The position numbers and the translations under genes were made by a program. A stretch of DNA of 64,000 nucleotides from Bacteroidales bacterium (GTDB taxonomy: Bacteria; Bacteroidota; Bacteroidia; Bacteroidales; UBA3663): contig JAFYZW010000083.1 of NCBI GenBank assembly GCA_017548545.1, forward strand, positions 1 to 64,000, written 5' to 3'. The notes beneath the pieces were generated by a model. That model did not search any database and was not told the origin of the DNA. It saw only the letters and a list, made by a program, of their open reading frames with translations. This document shows, one piece after another, positions 32,377 to 41,701 of the stretch (within the stretch, counting starts at the first letter, position 1; every line of letters starts with the position of its first letter).

Positions 32377-35300
32377 ATGGAAGAACAGAAGGAACAGATA
32401 GCACAGCCCAAGGAAAAGAAGTCGAAGGCGGGACGTGTGGTGCGCGGTATCGTCATCGGTCTGCTGCTTTTTCTGATAGGTATGCCTCTCTTGCTCTACA
32501 TCCCGCCGGTGCAGGATGTGGTGAGTGGTGCTGTGGTGTCGTACCTTAACAGGACGAGTGATGACCTGGAATACAGGGTGGGGAAGGTGCGCATCGGTTT
32601 CCCGTTCCGGTTGAAGGTGAAGGATGTGGACGTACTGAAACGCAAGGACGGATCGACGCTGATTCACGTGGGCGAACTATCGACGGGCCTTGACGATATC
32701 CCCATCAACCAACCATTCTTTGTGCTCGACAAGGTGCATATCGAAGATGTTGTGGTCGGCATGGATTCACTTACCGAATCATTCGGAATGACGGGTACGC
32801 TGAAGAGCCTCGATGTCCGACGACTGGAGCTGGACCTTGCCAACCATCAGATACGGCTGAAGGAGGGTGTGTTGGATGGTCCCGACGTACGACTTTACCT
32901 CGGTCCATCGCCACCCGACAGCAACGATGAGGAGAGCGCGCCATGGCGCGTGACAGTAGATAAAGTGGCCATCCATAATGGACGTGTGGGCCTCGACATG
33001 AGCGACGAGAGTCTGGCAAATGCCTTGAAGAGCATCAGTACCTCACCTTATCTCGATTACAATCATCTGCTCGTTGCCGACCTTGACCTTGAGGCCGAGA
33101 ACATCACCTATACACCCGATGTCATTCATGCCGATGTGAAGTACGCAAGGGCACGCGAAGAGAATTGCGGCCTGGAGGTGACTCAGTTGGCGGCAAACTT
33201 CAACATGGAGGATGATGTCATCGCCCTCCATGAGGTTGATCTTGGTTTGGGAGACGGCGATTACCTGAAGGGCGATGCCGTGCTCCATTTAGGCATGTTG
33301 GATTCTGTGCGGACTGGATATATCGATGCTGACCTTGTGGCACAGATTGATTCTGCGAACCTATGCCGACTGGCTGCTCCCTATTTGCCCAACCTGCAGA
33401 AACATTGGGTGGACGAACGTGCCAAGGTGGTACTGCAGGGACGTGTGACACCCGATTCGCTGGATGTGCGTCAGCTGACGCTCCAGATACCTCGTCACAT
33501 CGACTTTTCGGCCGACGTAGTGGGGGCTTCTGTTTTCGACCACCAGAAACGCCAGGCTTCTGCCAATGTCAAGGGTTCGCTGAAAGATGCCGACTTCCTC
33601 GTTTCGGCCTTTGTCGATGAGCCCACGAATCGTTCCTATCGTATCCCTAAAGCGCTCGATGTTGACCTCACAGGAGTGCAGCGTGGACAGCGTTTCACGG
33701 CTCGTGCCGATATGAAGCAGTATGGACAGAATATCGTGAGAGCCGATGGCAACTATGACCTGAGCACCGAGGCATATCACATCGATGCCAAGACGTGGGG
33801 GCTCAACGTGAGCGAGTTTGTGCCCGGTATCATCGCCGACCATCTCACTGCAACCGCCTTGGCCGATGGCCGGCACTTCGACTTCCCTGGAAAGCGCACA
33901 CGCCTTGATGCAAAGGTGCTGATCGATACCCTTCAGTTCGTAGATAATACTGGTCGACGCAACACTTTCACGGGAGTCTCGGCCGACGCTTCGATGGTGG
34001 ATGGCAATTATGTGGCCGATATCCATTCCACACATCACATCGTGGCACTCGATACTCATCTGGAAGGCTTCTTCCTGAAGGATACCCTTTCGACCAAGGG
34101 ATATGTCAGACTGCCCTCGCTCGATTTGGCTCAGCTGCCATTCGGCTTGGCACGTCCCGACTTGGGTAGGATTGGACTTAACAGCACCCTTGAAGGGTAT
34201 TACGACTGGGGAGATAACGCGCATCTAGAGCTAAAGATAGATTCGTTGGGCTATGCCAACACCACACGGTCGGATTACTTCGAGAACATTGTCATCGGCC
34301 TTGAGTCGAGTCCGGGAATGATGGATATCTCCCTTTCGGGTGGTGATGCCAACGTGATGATGTGTACCGATCGAAGCATCCGCGACCTTCCTGCCATCGT
34401 CGATACGATGATGGTCGAGGTGAATCGTCAGCTGGCGAACTACGAGTTTGACTTCAATGCACTCGTCTCGAAGGTGCCGCAGCTCTCGGTCGATCTGCAT
34501 ATTGCGAATGAGAATCCCTTTTACGAGCCTATCGTGTATCATACGGGTTATGGGTTCAGCAGCATCGACATCATGGCCCTCAATGCCTATCGCTTTTCGC
34601 TCGAAGGCACGATCGTGAACCTTGTGGATCAGACTGGCAGTGTTGATTTCGACACCATTGCCATCTCTGTCCAACCCAGCAAACACGATTCGTACGAATA
34701 TGCGGTGCATGCCATGCACATCGACCCCAGGGCTTCGAAGACCTACGACATTCATTTGGATGGCAAGTTCATGCCCGATAGCATCACCGCAGGCCTCACG
34801 TATATCAACGGTCACTACCTGACGCTTTATGATGTCGAAGCCTCGTTGGCTATCGCTGATGATAGTGTCACCTTCCATCTTGAGAAGGATCCCATCCTTT
34901 ACGAACAGCCATTTTCGGTCAATCGTGGCAACTACCTCAGCGTGATGCACTACAAGAACCTCGAAGTGCGCAAGCCCGACACTCGGGCACGCATCATCCT
35001 CGATGGTCCGCGTGGTCTCAACGTTCGACTCTATACACGTAAGGACACGCGGAGCGAAGCAGGCAACCAGATGCTGCTGCTGGTGCGTAACCTCGACCTT
35101 GCCTATGCCACACAACTGATGCAATGGGAGGGAGGCGATGCCGGCGGCAATTTCGGGCTCACGGCAGTGGTCAATCTCTATCCCGACAGCTTGGGTGCTC
35201 GTCTGCGTTCGGGCATCAAGACATTCCACTTGGGTGACTATCGGGCCGATACGCTCTCGTTCGATGGCAATTTCGCGATGGCAAAGAATCGGCGTGATGC

Positions 35301-37098
35301 CAATGGTGTGCTCACGGTGGATAGCATCGTCAAACTGAACATCGATGCTCGCTTGGCTGATAGTGTCAATGTCAGGGCCAGGATTGACGAGTTCCCCCTG
35401 CCGCTTGTCAATACCTTCCTGCCCAGCAACATCAACCTTTGGGGCACTACCACCGGACGGCTTACCATGCTCGGCAAGGACTTTGACATGGCAAAGGTCG
35501 ATGCACATCTGTCGATGCATGAGGCGGGTGTCGTGTATGATGACCTGGATGCACAACTCAGGTTCTGCGAAGACACCATCCGGCTGATCAACAACCGCCT
35601 TGCGCTCAATGATTTCAAGATCTATGGGGCGAATTCGAATCCCATCAACGTGCGTGGCACTGTTGACCTCAGCAATCAGGTGAGCAATCCGGGCATCAGC
35701 CTCAATCTGACGGGCGATAGGGTAAGGCTCATCGACAACAACAAGCTGCGGCTGAGCGACCAGTATATCACCGGACGTCTGCCCATCTCCCCGAATATCC
35801 GTGTGCGCGGCACCCTCAACCGACTCGATGTGAGCGGCACGCTGCGTGTTCATTCGGGTACGAACCTCAGTTACTACATGTCGGACGACCCATTGCTGGA
35901 AAACAGCAGAATTGACGACATCGTCGAGTTTGTCAACTTCCGCCAACAGGATCGAGAGATGGCTATGTCGGGCATGCGGCGCCGCCAGCCTTTGCAGGAT
36001 CAGGCCGACGAAGGCATGAAGGTGCGTCTCGGCATAGAGATTGACAAGGATGTGAAGGTGACGGCTTATCTGGACGCTGAAAACAACAAGGTCGATATTG
36101 TGGGTGGTGGAAGCCTCAACCTGCAGACCGACAACCAGGGTGAATTCATCATGAATGGCACCTACGACATCATCAGCGGAAAGGTGAATTACAAGCTGCC
36201 CATCCTGCCGATGGTCAAGACCTTCGATATCAACAGTTCGAGCCTAGTCAGCTGGACAGGCGATGAGCCGGGCGATCCTGACATTAACATCATCGCTTCG
36301 GAGGAAGTGAAAGCCACGGTCAATACCGACAATAAGACGAGCCTCGTGAACTTCATTGTCACGATAGCCATCACCGGCTCGCTTGAGGACCTACATATCA
36401 CCTTCGACTGCAGCGCTGCCAACAACAGCACCATCAATTCGGGTATTGCATCGCTCGATGATGACGAGCGTTCGAAGATCGCCCTCATCCTGTTGATTTC
36501 GCAAACTTATACGGGCCCAGGCAGCAGCAGTTCGGCAGGTCTCGGTGTCGCCAATGCCGCCCTTTCGTCGATGATCAACCGCCAGCTGGAGTCGCTCATC
36601 GGCAATATGAAGGGCACAACCATCGACATCGGTGTCGATACGTACAATACGGAGTCGGGCAGCGCTCGCACCGACTATTCGCTCAAGGTGACCAAGACAC
36701 TCTTCAATGAGCGTGTGCGTGCCACCATCGGCGGACAGGTAAGCAGCGGCGGTGATGCCAACCAGGGTAATGGAGCACAACTTGGCGACATGTCGGTCGA
36801 ATACCTGATTAAGAAGGACGGCTCGCATTACATCAAGGTCTTCCGTCGCACCAACTACGAGTCGGTGCTCGAAGGCGAGGTCGTGGAAGCCGGTGCCAGC
36901 TATATTCAGGAGAGCTCCGGCTATCGCTTCAAGCAGCTATTGCTTCCCACCAGACGCAAGCGTCGTGCACGCATTGAGGAGCATATCCGTCAGCTCCAGC
37001 TACTGGAAGAGGAAGAGCGTCGGAATCAGTCGGAGGAGAACATAGAAACCCAAGCCATCTCGAACGAAAACAATGAAACAGAACAAACGTCTGAATAG
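32377..37098 (+). CDS. tamB: TamB-like translocation/assembly protein (DUF490)
   Basis: 1573 aa. A basic N-terminus precedes one transmembrane anchor (about 24-46, GIVIGLLLFLIGMPLLLY). About 1000 residues of AsmA/TamB-like beta-strand repeats follow, forming the periplasmic hydrophobic groove. The C-terminal DUF490 domain begins around 1080 (LRLSDQYITGRLPISPNIRVRGTL split over two strands) and includes GGGSLNLQTD, GTYDIISGKVNYKLP and TGSLEDLHITFDCS. A charged Glu/Gln tail ends it. TamB bridges inner and outer membrane with an Omp85 partner and moves phospholipids or assists outer-membrane protein assembly. The partner gene starts 26 bases before the tamB stop, so they are coupled. Confidence 0.93.
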   Translation: MEEQKEQIAQPKEKKSKAGRVVRGIVIGLLLFLIGMPLLLYIPPVQDVVSGAVVSYLNRTSDDLEYRVGKVRIGFPFRLKVKDVDVLKRKDGSTLIHVGELSTGLDDIPINQPFFVLDKVHIEDVVVGMDSLTESFGMTGTLKSLDVRRLELDLANHQIRLKEGVLDGPDVRLYLGPSPPDSNDEESAPWRVTVDKVAIHNGRVGLDMSDESLANALKSISTSPYLDYNHLLVADLDLEAENITYTPDVIHADVKYARAREENCGLEVTQLAANFNMEDDVIALHEVDLGLGDGDYLKGDAVLHLGMLDSVRTGYIDADLVAQIDSANLCRLAAPYLPNLQKHWVDERAKVVLQGRVTPDSLDVRQLTLQIPRHIDFSADVVGASVFDHQKRQASANVKGSLKDADFLVSAFVDEPTNRSYRIPKALDVDLTGVQRGQRFTARADMKQYGQNIVRADGNYDLSTEAYHIDAKTWGLNVSEFVPGIIADHLTATALADGRHFDFPGKRTRLDAKVLIDTLQFVDNTGRRNTFTGVSADASMVDGNYVADIHSTHHIVALDTHLEGFFLKDTLSTKGYVRLPSLDLAQLPFGLARPDLGRIGLNSTLEGYYDWGDNAHLELKIDSLGYANTTRSDYFENIVIGLESSPGMMDISLSGGDANVMMCTDRSIRDLPAIVDTMMVEVNRQLANYEFDFNALVSKVPQLSVDLHIANENPFYEPIVYHTGYGFSSIDIMALNAYRFSLEGTIVNLVDQTGSVDFDTIAISVQPSKHDSYEYAVHAMHIDPRASKTYDIHLDGKFMPDSITAGLTYINGHYLTLYDVEASLAIADDSVTFHLEKDPILYEQPFSVNRGNYLSVMHYKNLEVRKPDTRARIILDGPRGLNVRLYTRKDTRSEAGNQMLLLVRNLDLAYATQLMQWEGGDAGGNFGLTAVVNLYPDSLGARLRSGIKTFHLGDYRADTLSFDGNFAMAKNRRDANGVLTVDSIVKLNIDARLADSVNVRARIDEFPLPLVNTFLPSNINLWGTTTGRLTMLGKDFDMAKVDAHLSMHEAGVVYDDLDAQLRFCEDTIRLINNRLALNDFKIYGANSNPINVRGTVDLSNQVSNPGISLNLTGDRVRLIDNNKLRLSDQYITGRLPISPNIRVRGTLNRLDVSGTLRVHSGTNLSYYMSDDPLLENSRIDDIVEFVNFRQQDREMAMSGMRRRQPLQDQADEGMKVRLGIEIDKDVKVTAYLDAENNKVDIVGGGSLNLQTDNQGEFIMNGTYDIISGKVNYKLPILPMVKTFDINSSSLVSWTGDEPGDPDINIIASEEVKATVNTDNKTSLVNFIVTIAITGSLEDLHITFDCSAANNSTINSGIASLDDDERSKIALILLISQTYTGPGSSSSAGLGVANAALSSMINRQLESLIGNMKGTTIDIGVDTYNTESGSARTDYSLKVTKTLFNERVRATIGGQVSSGGDANQGNGAQLGDMSVEYLIKKDGSHYIKVFRRTNYESVLEGEVVEAGASYIQESSGYRFKQLLLPTRRKRRARIEEHIRQLQLLEEEERRNQSEENIETQAISNENNETEQTSE

Positions 37099-39595
37099 TC
37101 TCTTGTGGTCATTGTTGCCTCGTCATTGCAATGGTCTGACCACCCTTACGGCATTCGCCCTATTGGCCTGTTGGCTCACGGCATGTAGTATCACCAGCCA
37201 ACTGCCCAAGGGGGAGGTGCTCTATACGGGTGTGTCGAAGATTCATCACAACAAGGTCGATACCGTCGATGGTGTCGTCAAGGAGGCTTTGGCCACCAAG
37301 CTCGAAGTGGCACCCAACAGTTCGTTCCTTGGCTCGGCTTATCATATCTCTCCCTTCCCCGTGGGCCTTTGGATCTACAACGGATTCCATCCGAAGGAGG
37401 AACAGGGTTTCCGCTATTGGTTCTGGAAGCACTTCAAGAGTGACCCCACCCTTATCAGCCAGGTCAATCCCGAACTGCGAGCCCATGCCGCGGAAGCTGC
37501 CCTCAAGGACGAAGGCTACTTCAATGCTTCGGTCGATTTTGACACCGTCTATGACAGGAAGGATTCGCTCAAGGCAAAGATTGCCTATACTGTCAACTAT
37601 GCGCATAAGTCACGATTGGGCACTGTGACCTATATGCGCAGTCCTTTCCCCCGTATTGACAGTATCGTGAACCACTCACTCGACAAGAGCCTGTTGCGCA
37701 GTGGAGATCGGTTCTCTTATACAAATCTGGATGCTGAGCGAACTCGCATTGCCGACGTGTTGAAAGACTCGGGATACTATTTCTTCGAACCCAAGTACGT
37801 CAAATACATGGCCGATAGCACGCTGCAAGGCAATACGGTCAACCTGCGTGTGCTGGTTGGTCCTGGTGCTGATCGAAAGGCATTGGCACCTTGTACCATC
37901 GATTCGGTCCACTTCAAGCTCGACATGGGTGCAGGTTTGAAGTCGCGTCATTTCGATTCGCTTCGATTCATGACAGTGGGATGGAATGGTCCGAGACAGC
38001 AGATGAAGACCCGGCACCTGCGGCGTTCGTTGGGTTTCCGTCGGCATGCGCTATTAACCCCCAATCGTATTGGCTTGGCCAAGGAACTGATTTCGCGACT
38101 GAACACCTTCAAGTATTATCCGATAGAGACCGAGATCATGCATCTGGCAGGCGACTCGCTCACCCGAACCTTTAGCCGAGTGCCGCTTGAGGAAGGTCAG
38201 GTGCTGCGTCTTGGAGAGGATACCACCAGCGTTCGCCTCGTCATCAATGCCACCTACGATTACCCATGGACGGGAACCACCGAAATCGGTGCTGTATATA
38301 AGGACAACAACCAGGCGGGACCAGGTGCCACCTTTAAGGCCATGCGGCGCAATCTGTTTGGAGGAGGCGAGAAGCTGGTCTTCCAACTTGATGGTACCTA
38401 CGAGTGGCGTACAGGCAAGCATGCGAGCAGCGGTCATCGGCTCAACAGTTATGACTTGGGTGGCAAGGTGTCGCTCTCGGTGCCTCGTCTGCAGATCCCG
38501 CACTATTTCCGTCCCATCCGTGAGAAGCCGGTATCATCGACCTATAGCGTTTCGATTGACTGGATGCGTCGTGCCGGTTGGCTCGACATGGTCAGGGCGA
38601 GTGGTTCGGTGGAGTATGGCTTTGGGCTCGACAAGTACAACACCATGACGTTCACTCCCCTCAAGCTGACCTACGTTTCGGCCTTCAACAAGACGGATGC
38701 CTTCGAGGAAATGATCACCCGTTACCAAAGTCTGGAACATGCGTTCGAGGACCAGTTCATTCCACAGATGCAGGTGAGCTGGACTTTCGACAACGCCTCT
38801 TCGACATCGTCGCGACCCCATCGTGAATATGCCAGGGTGACACTGGCTGAAGCCGGCGGCATCACCGACGTGCTGATGGGACAGATGGGTTCGCATCGCA
38901 TTCAAGGGGAACGACAGTTGTTCTTCTTGAAGTTTTCGCAGTTCCTCAAAGCGACAGCCGAATTGCGCTACACGCATACCATCGATGGCGACATCAAGGT
39001 TGCCGGACGTGTGCAGGGTGGCATAGGTTATGCCTACGGAAATTCCACCGATTTGCCCTACAGTGAGCAGTTCTACATCGGAGGACCCAACTCGCTGCGT
39101 GGTTTCTCGGTGCGCGGCATCGGCCCTGGCAGTACAACGTGGATCTCGAAGTATGGCGATGACGAGTATTCCTACCTGCAGCGTGTAGGTGACATCAAGC
39201 TTGAAGGTAATGTCGAGTTGCGATTCCCGATAGCTGGTGCTTTTCATGGAGCCTTGTTTGCCGATGCGGGCAATGTGTGGAGATTACGTTCGTCGGCACT
39301 TGCGGAGGAGGATTATGACCTCCTGCATGAATATTTGGACGATGAGGCACTCCAGGCCTTCCGCGATTTCATGGATGCCTATAGCAAGGGAGAGCAAATA
39401 GGTCGTGACTTTGCCAAGCAGCTTGCATTGGATGTTGGTGTGGGCTTCCGTCTGAATCTCGATATGTTCATCATCCGCCTGGATATTGGTGTGCCACTCC
39501 ATGACCCCAATGAAGTTGGCGGCAGCTACTTCAACTGTCGGCATGCCTTGCTCAAGAACCTCGGCTGGAATCTTGCTGTAGGTTACCCCTTCTAA
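37073..39595 (+). CDS. tamL: TamL-type Omp85 outer-membrane lipoprotein
   Basis: 840 aa. The signal peptide ends with a lipobox (ACWLTAC, lipidated Cys near 38), which marks TamL, the Bacteroidetes lipoprotein version of TamA. POTRA-like segments lie about 40-400 (GEVLYTGVSKIHHNKVD, LGTVTYMRSPFPRIDS, GEV-like strands). The 16-strand barrel occupies the C-terminal half, with the lid-lock motif region SLRGFSVRGIGPG (family R-G-F/Y) and the final strand ending NLAVGYPF, a phenylalanine-terminated beta signal. It works with TamB in outer-membrane biogenesis. The start overlaps the tamB end by 26 bases. Confidence 0.93.
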   Translation: MKQNKRLNSLLWSLLPRHCNGLTTLTAFALLACWLTACSITSQLPKGEVLYTGVSKIHHNKVDTVDGVVKEALATKLEVAPNSSFLGSAYHISPFPVGLWIYNGFHPKEEQGFRYWFWKHFKSDPTLISQVNPELRAHAAEAALKDEGYFNASVDFDTVYDRKDSLKAKIAYTVNYAHKSRLGTVTYMRSPFPRIDSIVNHSLDKSLLRSGDRFSYTNLDAERTRIADVLKDSGYYFFEPKYVKYMADSTLQGNTVNLRVLVGPGADRKALAPCTIDSVHFKLDMGAGLKSRHFDSLRFMTVGWNGPRQQMKTRHLRRSLGFRRHALLTPNRIGLAKELISRLNTFKYYPIETEIMHLAGDSLTRTFSRVPLEEGQVLRLGEDTTSVRLVINATYDYPWTGTTEIGAVYKDNNQAGPGATFKAMRRNLFGGGEKLVFQLDGTYEWRTGKHASSGHRLNSYDLGGKVSLSVPRLQIPHYFRPIREKPVSSTYSVSIDWMRRAGWLDMVRASGSVEYGFGLDKYNTMTFTPLKLTYVSAFNKTDAFEEMITRYQSLEHAFEDQFIPQMQVSWTFDNASSTSSRPHREYARVTLAEAGGITDVLMGQMGSHRIQGERQLFFLKFSQFLKATAELRYTHTIDGDIKVAGRVQGGIGYAYGNSTDLPYSEQFYIGGPNSLRGFSVRGIGPGSTTWISKYGDDEYSYLQRVGDIKLEGNVELRFPIAGAFHGALFADAGNVWRLRSSALAEEDYDLLHEYLDDEALQAFRDFMDAYSKGEQIGRDFAKQLALDVGVGFRLNLDMFIIRLDIGVPLHDPNEVGGSYFNCRHALLKNLGWNLAVGYPF

Positions 39596-39637
39596 CCCTT
39601 TGAACCCCTCAAACCCTTCGAACCCCTCAAACCCTTT
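39596..39637. repeat. Intergenic minisatellite (GAACCCCTCAAACCCTTC)
   Basis: About five alternating 9-bp units between the tamL stop and the next ATG. In reverse complement it is the repeat found inside the helicase gene. Confidence 0.85.
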
Positions 39638-39644
39638 ATATAAT

Positions 39645-39860
39645 ATGTTGCAGAAATTCGTTCGTATCTACTCTATCGTAGTATCAGTCCTCATCCTTCT
39701 GGCATTGTTGGGTGCAGGCTATTGTTTCTTCGGTATTGGATCACAGGCTGGTGCGCTAGGCTGTGTCTTCATGGCATTCCTATTTGCGATCATGCTCTTC
39801 GTCACTCGTGCCTTTGTGAAGCAGAACACCAAAAAGCACAAACGCTCGCGCTTCAGATAA
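39645..39860 (+). CDS. Small two-helix membrane protein, 71 aa
   Basis: From the ATG at 39645: two hydrophobic helices (IYSIVVSVLILLALLGAGY and LGCVFMAFLFAIMLFV) with a short glycine-containing loop and a very basic C-terminus (KQNTKKHKRSRFR). The frame can be read from 39600, but that part is the minisatellite (N-P-S repeats), so the later ATG is preferred. Not a family I can name. It may be transcribed with tamBL, as no terminator separates them. Confidence 0.6.
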   Translation: MLQKFVRIYSIVVSVLILLALLGAGYCFFGIGSQAGALGCVFMAFLFAIMLFVTRAFVKQNTKKHKRSRFR

Positions 39861-39885
39861 AAAAGTCCATCTTCCCCATCGTCGT

Positions 39886-41640
39886 ATGAAAAGGCTGCTA
39901 TCCCTCTTCACGCTCATCTTTTGTCTGAACGCCGTCTCATCGAGCGCCTACACACTGTTCAGCGGTGGACGTTCGTCGTATCACATCGTGGTTGCTGCCG
40001 ATGCATCGACCACCGAACGTTATGCGGCCGAGGAGCTGCAAAACTGGCTTCAGCAGGTGGGAGGTGTCAAGCTTTCTGTGGTGGACGAACGTAAGGGCGT
40101 CCGCGGTAAACGAATCCTCGTGGGCTATGGCAATGAAGTGAAGAAACTTGTCCAGACAGCACGTCCTAAGGCCGATGACCAGGGCTTCGTGTATGGCAAC
40201 GTGGGCGGCGACATCTATATCTATGGAGGCAAAGAGATAGGCACTCTGTATGGCGTCTATACCTTCCTTGAAAATGAGATGGGATGTCGCTGGTACACGA
40301 AAGACTTTTCCATCGCTCCACGTAAGAAGCGGTATGAGTTCACCAAGCTCTACGACAAGGAGGAACCGGCGTTCCAATCGCGCGACCTGTATTATTTCGA
40401 CGCCTTCGATGCAGATTGGACTTTGCGCAACAAGACCTGTGGCCGTAGGAACTCGAAGAAGACGGAGTTCGGCAAAATACAGGTGCCCAGTGAGGCCTTC
40501 TGGTCGACACATGCCTTCAACAAGCTCTGTAAGCCGGAACTCTACTTCAAGTCGCATCCCGAATACTTCAGCCAGCGAAATGGGAAACGTACGACCGACC
40601 AGCTTTGTCTGTCGAATAAGAACGTGTTGCAGATTTGCATCAAAAGCATCAAGGAGGTGATGACCCAATATCCTTACTTCCTGATCTATTCGGTGACACA
40701 GAACGACAATCAGAACCCTTGTCAGTGCAGAGAGTGCAAGAAGTTGGTGAAGAAATATGGCGGTGAGTCGGGTGCTATGATATGGTTTGTCAATCAGGTG
40801 GCAGCCGCTGTCGAGAAGGATTTCCCAGACAAATACATCGGCACTTTTGCGTACCAATATACGCGCTCGGCACCACAGGGCATCAAGCCGCGCCAGAACG
40901 TTGTGATACGGCTTTGCAGCATCGAATGTTGCTTCACTCACAGTATTAGGAACTGTCGGCAGAACACCGCGTTCCTCGATGACTTGAAGGCATGGAGTCG
41001 TATTTCGCCACATCTCTACATCTGGGACTATGTCACTACCTTCCAACAGTATCTCCTGCCATTCCCCAATATCAAGGTGCTGCAATCGAATCTACAGACC
41101 TTCCGTGCCCACAATGCCATCGGCGTGATGGAGGAAGGGTCGTACGACGTGCCGGGAGGAGATTTTGCCGAACTGAAGGCTTACCTGCTCGCCAAGCTGA
41201 TGTGGAATCCCGATGTCGATGCCGATGCCATCATCGACGAGTTCATCAACGCATACTATGGCAAGGCAGCAACCCAGATGAAGGAGTATCTTACCTTGGT
41301 GAACGGTCTGGTTACGAAGGATACGCATCTGAAGTGCATGACGACCATCTATCATGGCCGTTCAACCTACACCGATGCCTTCATCAACAGAGCACTCGCC
41401 ATCCTCTCAAGAGCTGAGAAAGCCGCAGAATCGAGCACCATCAGGAATCGTGTGCAGCTTCAGAAGATGGTGCCAGCCTATATGCAATGCCGTGTCATGA
41501 CGAAGGAGGCTGTCAAGGCCGGTAACTATAAGCTTATTCAAACCGTCGCATCAAAGAACAAGATCGATCGTTTCGCAGAAGGAGGTTCGCTCAAGGATCC
41601 TAAGGCCTTCTATGAGATGATGGATAAGGTCAAAAAATGA
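39886..41640 (+). CDS. DUF4838 domain secreted protein
   Basis: 584 aa with signal peptide MKRLLSLFTLIFCLNAVSSSA. Residues about 30-140 resemble the N-terminal domain of alpha-glucuronidases and hexosaminidases (TTERYAAEELQNWLQQ, LVGYGN, YGVYTFLENEMGCRWY). The DUF4838 domain follows (about 230-480: YFSQRNGKRTTDQLCLSN, QNDNQNPCQCRECKKL, GTFAYQYTRSAP, LYIWDYVTTFQQYLLPFPN). The last part matches the usual helical end (ELKAYLLAKLMWNPDVDAD). These are predicted glycoside hydrolase-like proteins; the substrate is unknown. Its tail is not the shared C-terminal tag. Confidence 0.85.
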   Translation: MKRLLSLFTLIFCLNAVSSSAYTLFSGGRSSYHIVVAADASTTERYAAEELQNWLQQVGGVKLSVVDERKGVRGKRILVGYGNEVKKLVQTARPKADDQGFVYGNVGGDIYIYGGKEIGTLYGVYTFLENEMGCRWYTKDFSIAPRKKRYEFTKLYDKEEPAFQSRDLYYFDAFDADWTLRNKTCGRRNSKKTEFGKIQVPSEAFWSTHAFNKLCKPELYFKSHPEYFSQRNGKRTTDQLCLSNKNVLQICIKSIKEVMTQYPYFLIYSVTQNDNQNPCQCRECKKLVKKYGGESGAMIWFVNQVAAAVEKDFPDKYIGTFAYQYTRSAPQGIKPRQNVVIRLCSIECCFTHSIRNCRQNTAFLDDLKAWSRISPHLYIWDYVTTFQQYLLPFPNIKVLQSNLQTFRAHNAIGVMEEGSYDVPGGDFAELKAYLLAKLMWNPDVDADAIIDEFINAYYGKAATQMKEYLTLVNGLVTKDTHLKCMTTIYHGRSTYTDAFINRALAILSRAEKAAESSTIRNRVQLQKMVPAYMQCRVMTKEAVKAGNYKLIQTVASKNKIDRFAEGGSLKDPKAFYEMMDKVKK

Positions 41641-41701
41641 TGTCGCGAATTAGTCAATTTTTTTCCGCAAACATTTTATTAATAAAAATATTTAGTCATC
41701 C

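Noticed and set aside
34231-35946. 571-codon open frame antisense to tamB
   Set aside because: It is the shadow of a long, GC-biased coding frame; tamB has clear domains, a promoter and coupling to tamL, and the antisense product has no recognisable features.
39600-39644. N-terminal N-P-S repeat extension of the 71-aa membrane protein
   Set aside because: This part is the intergenic minisatellite; the ATG at 39645 starts directly before the first membrane helix.
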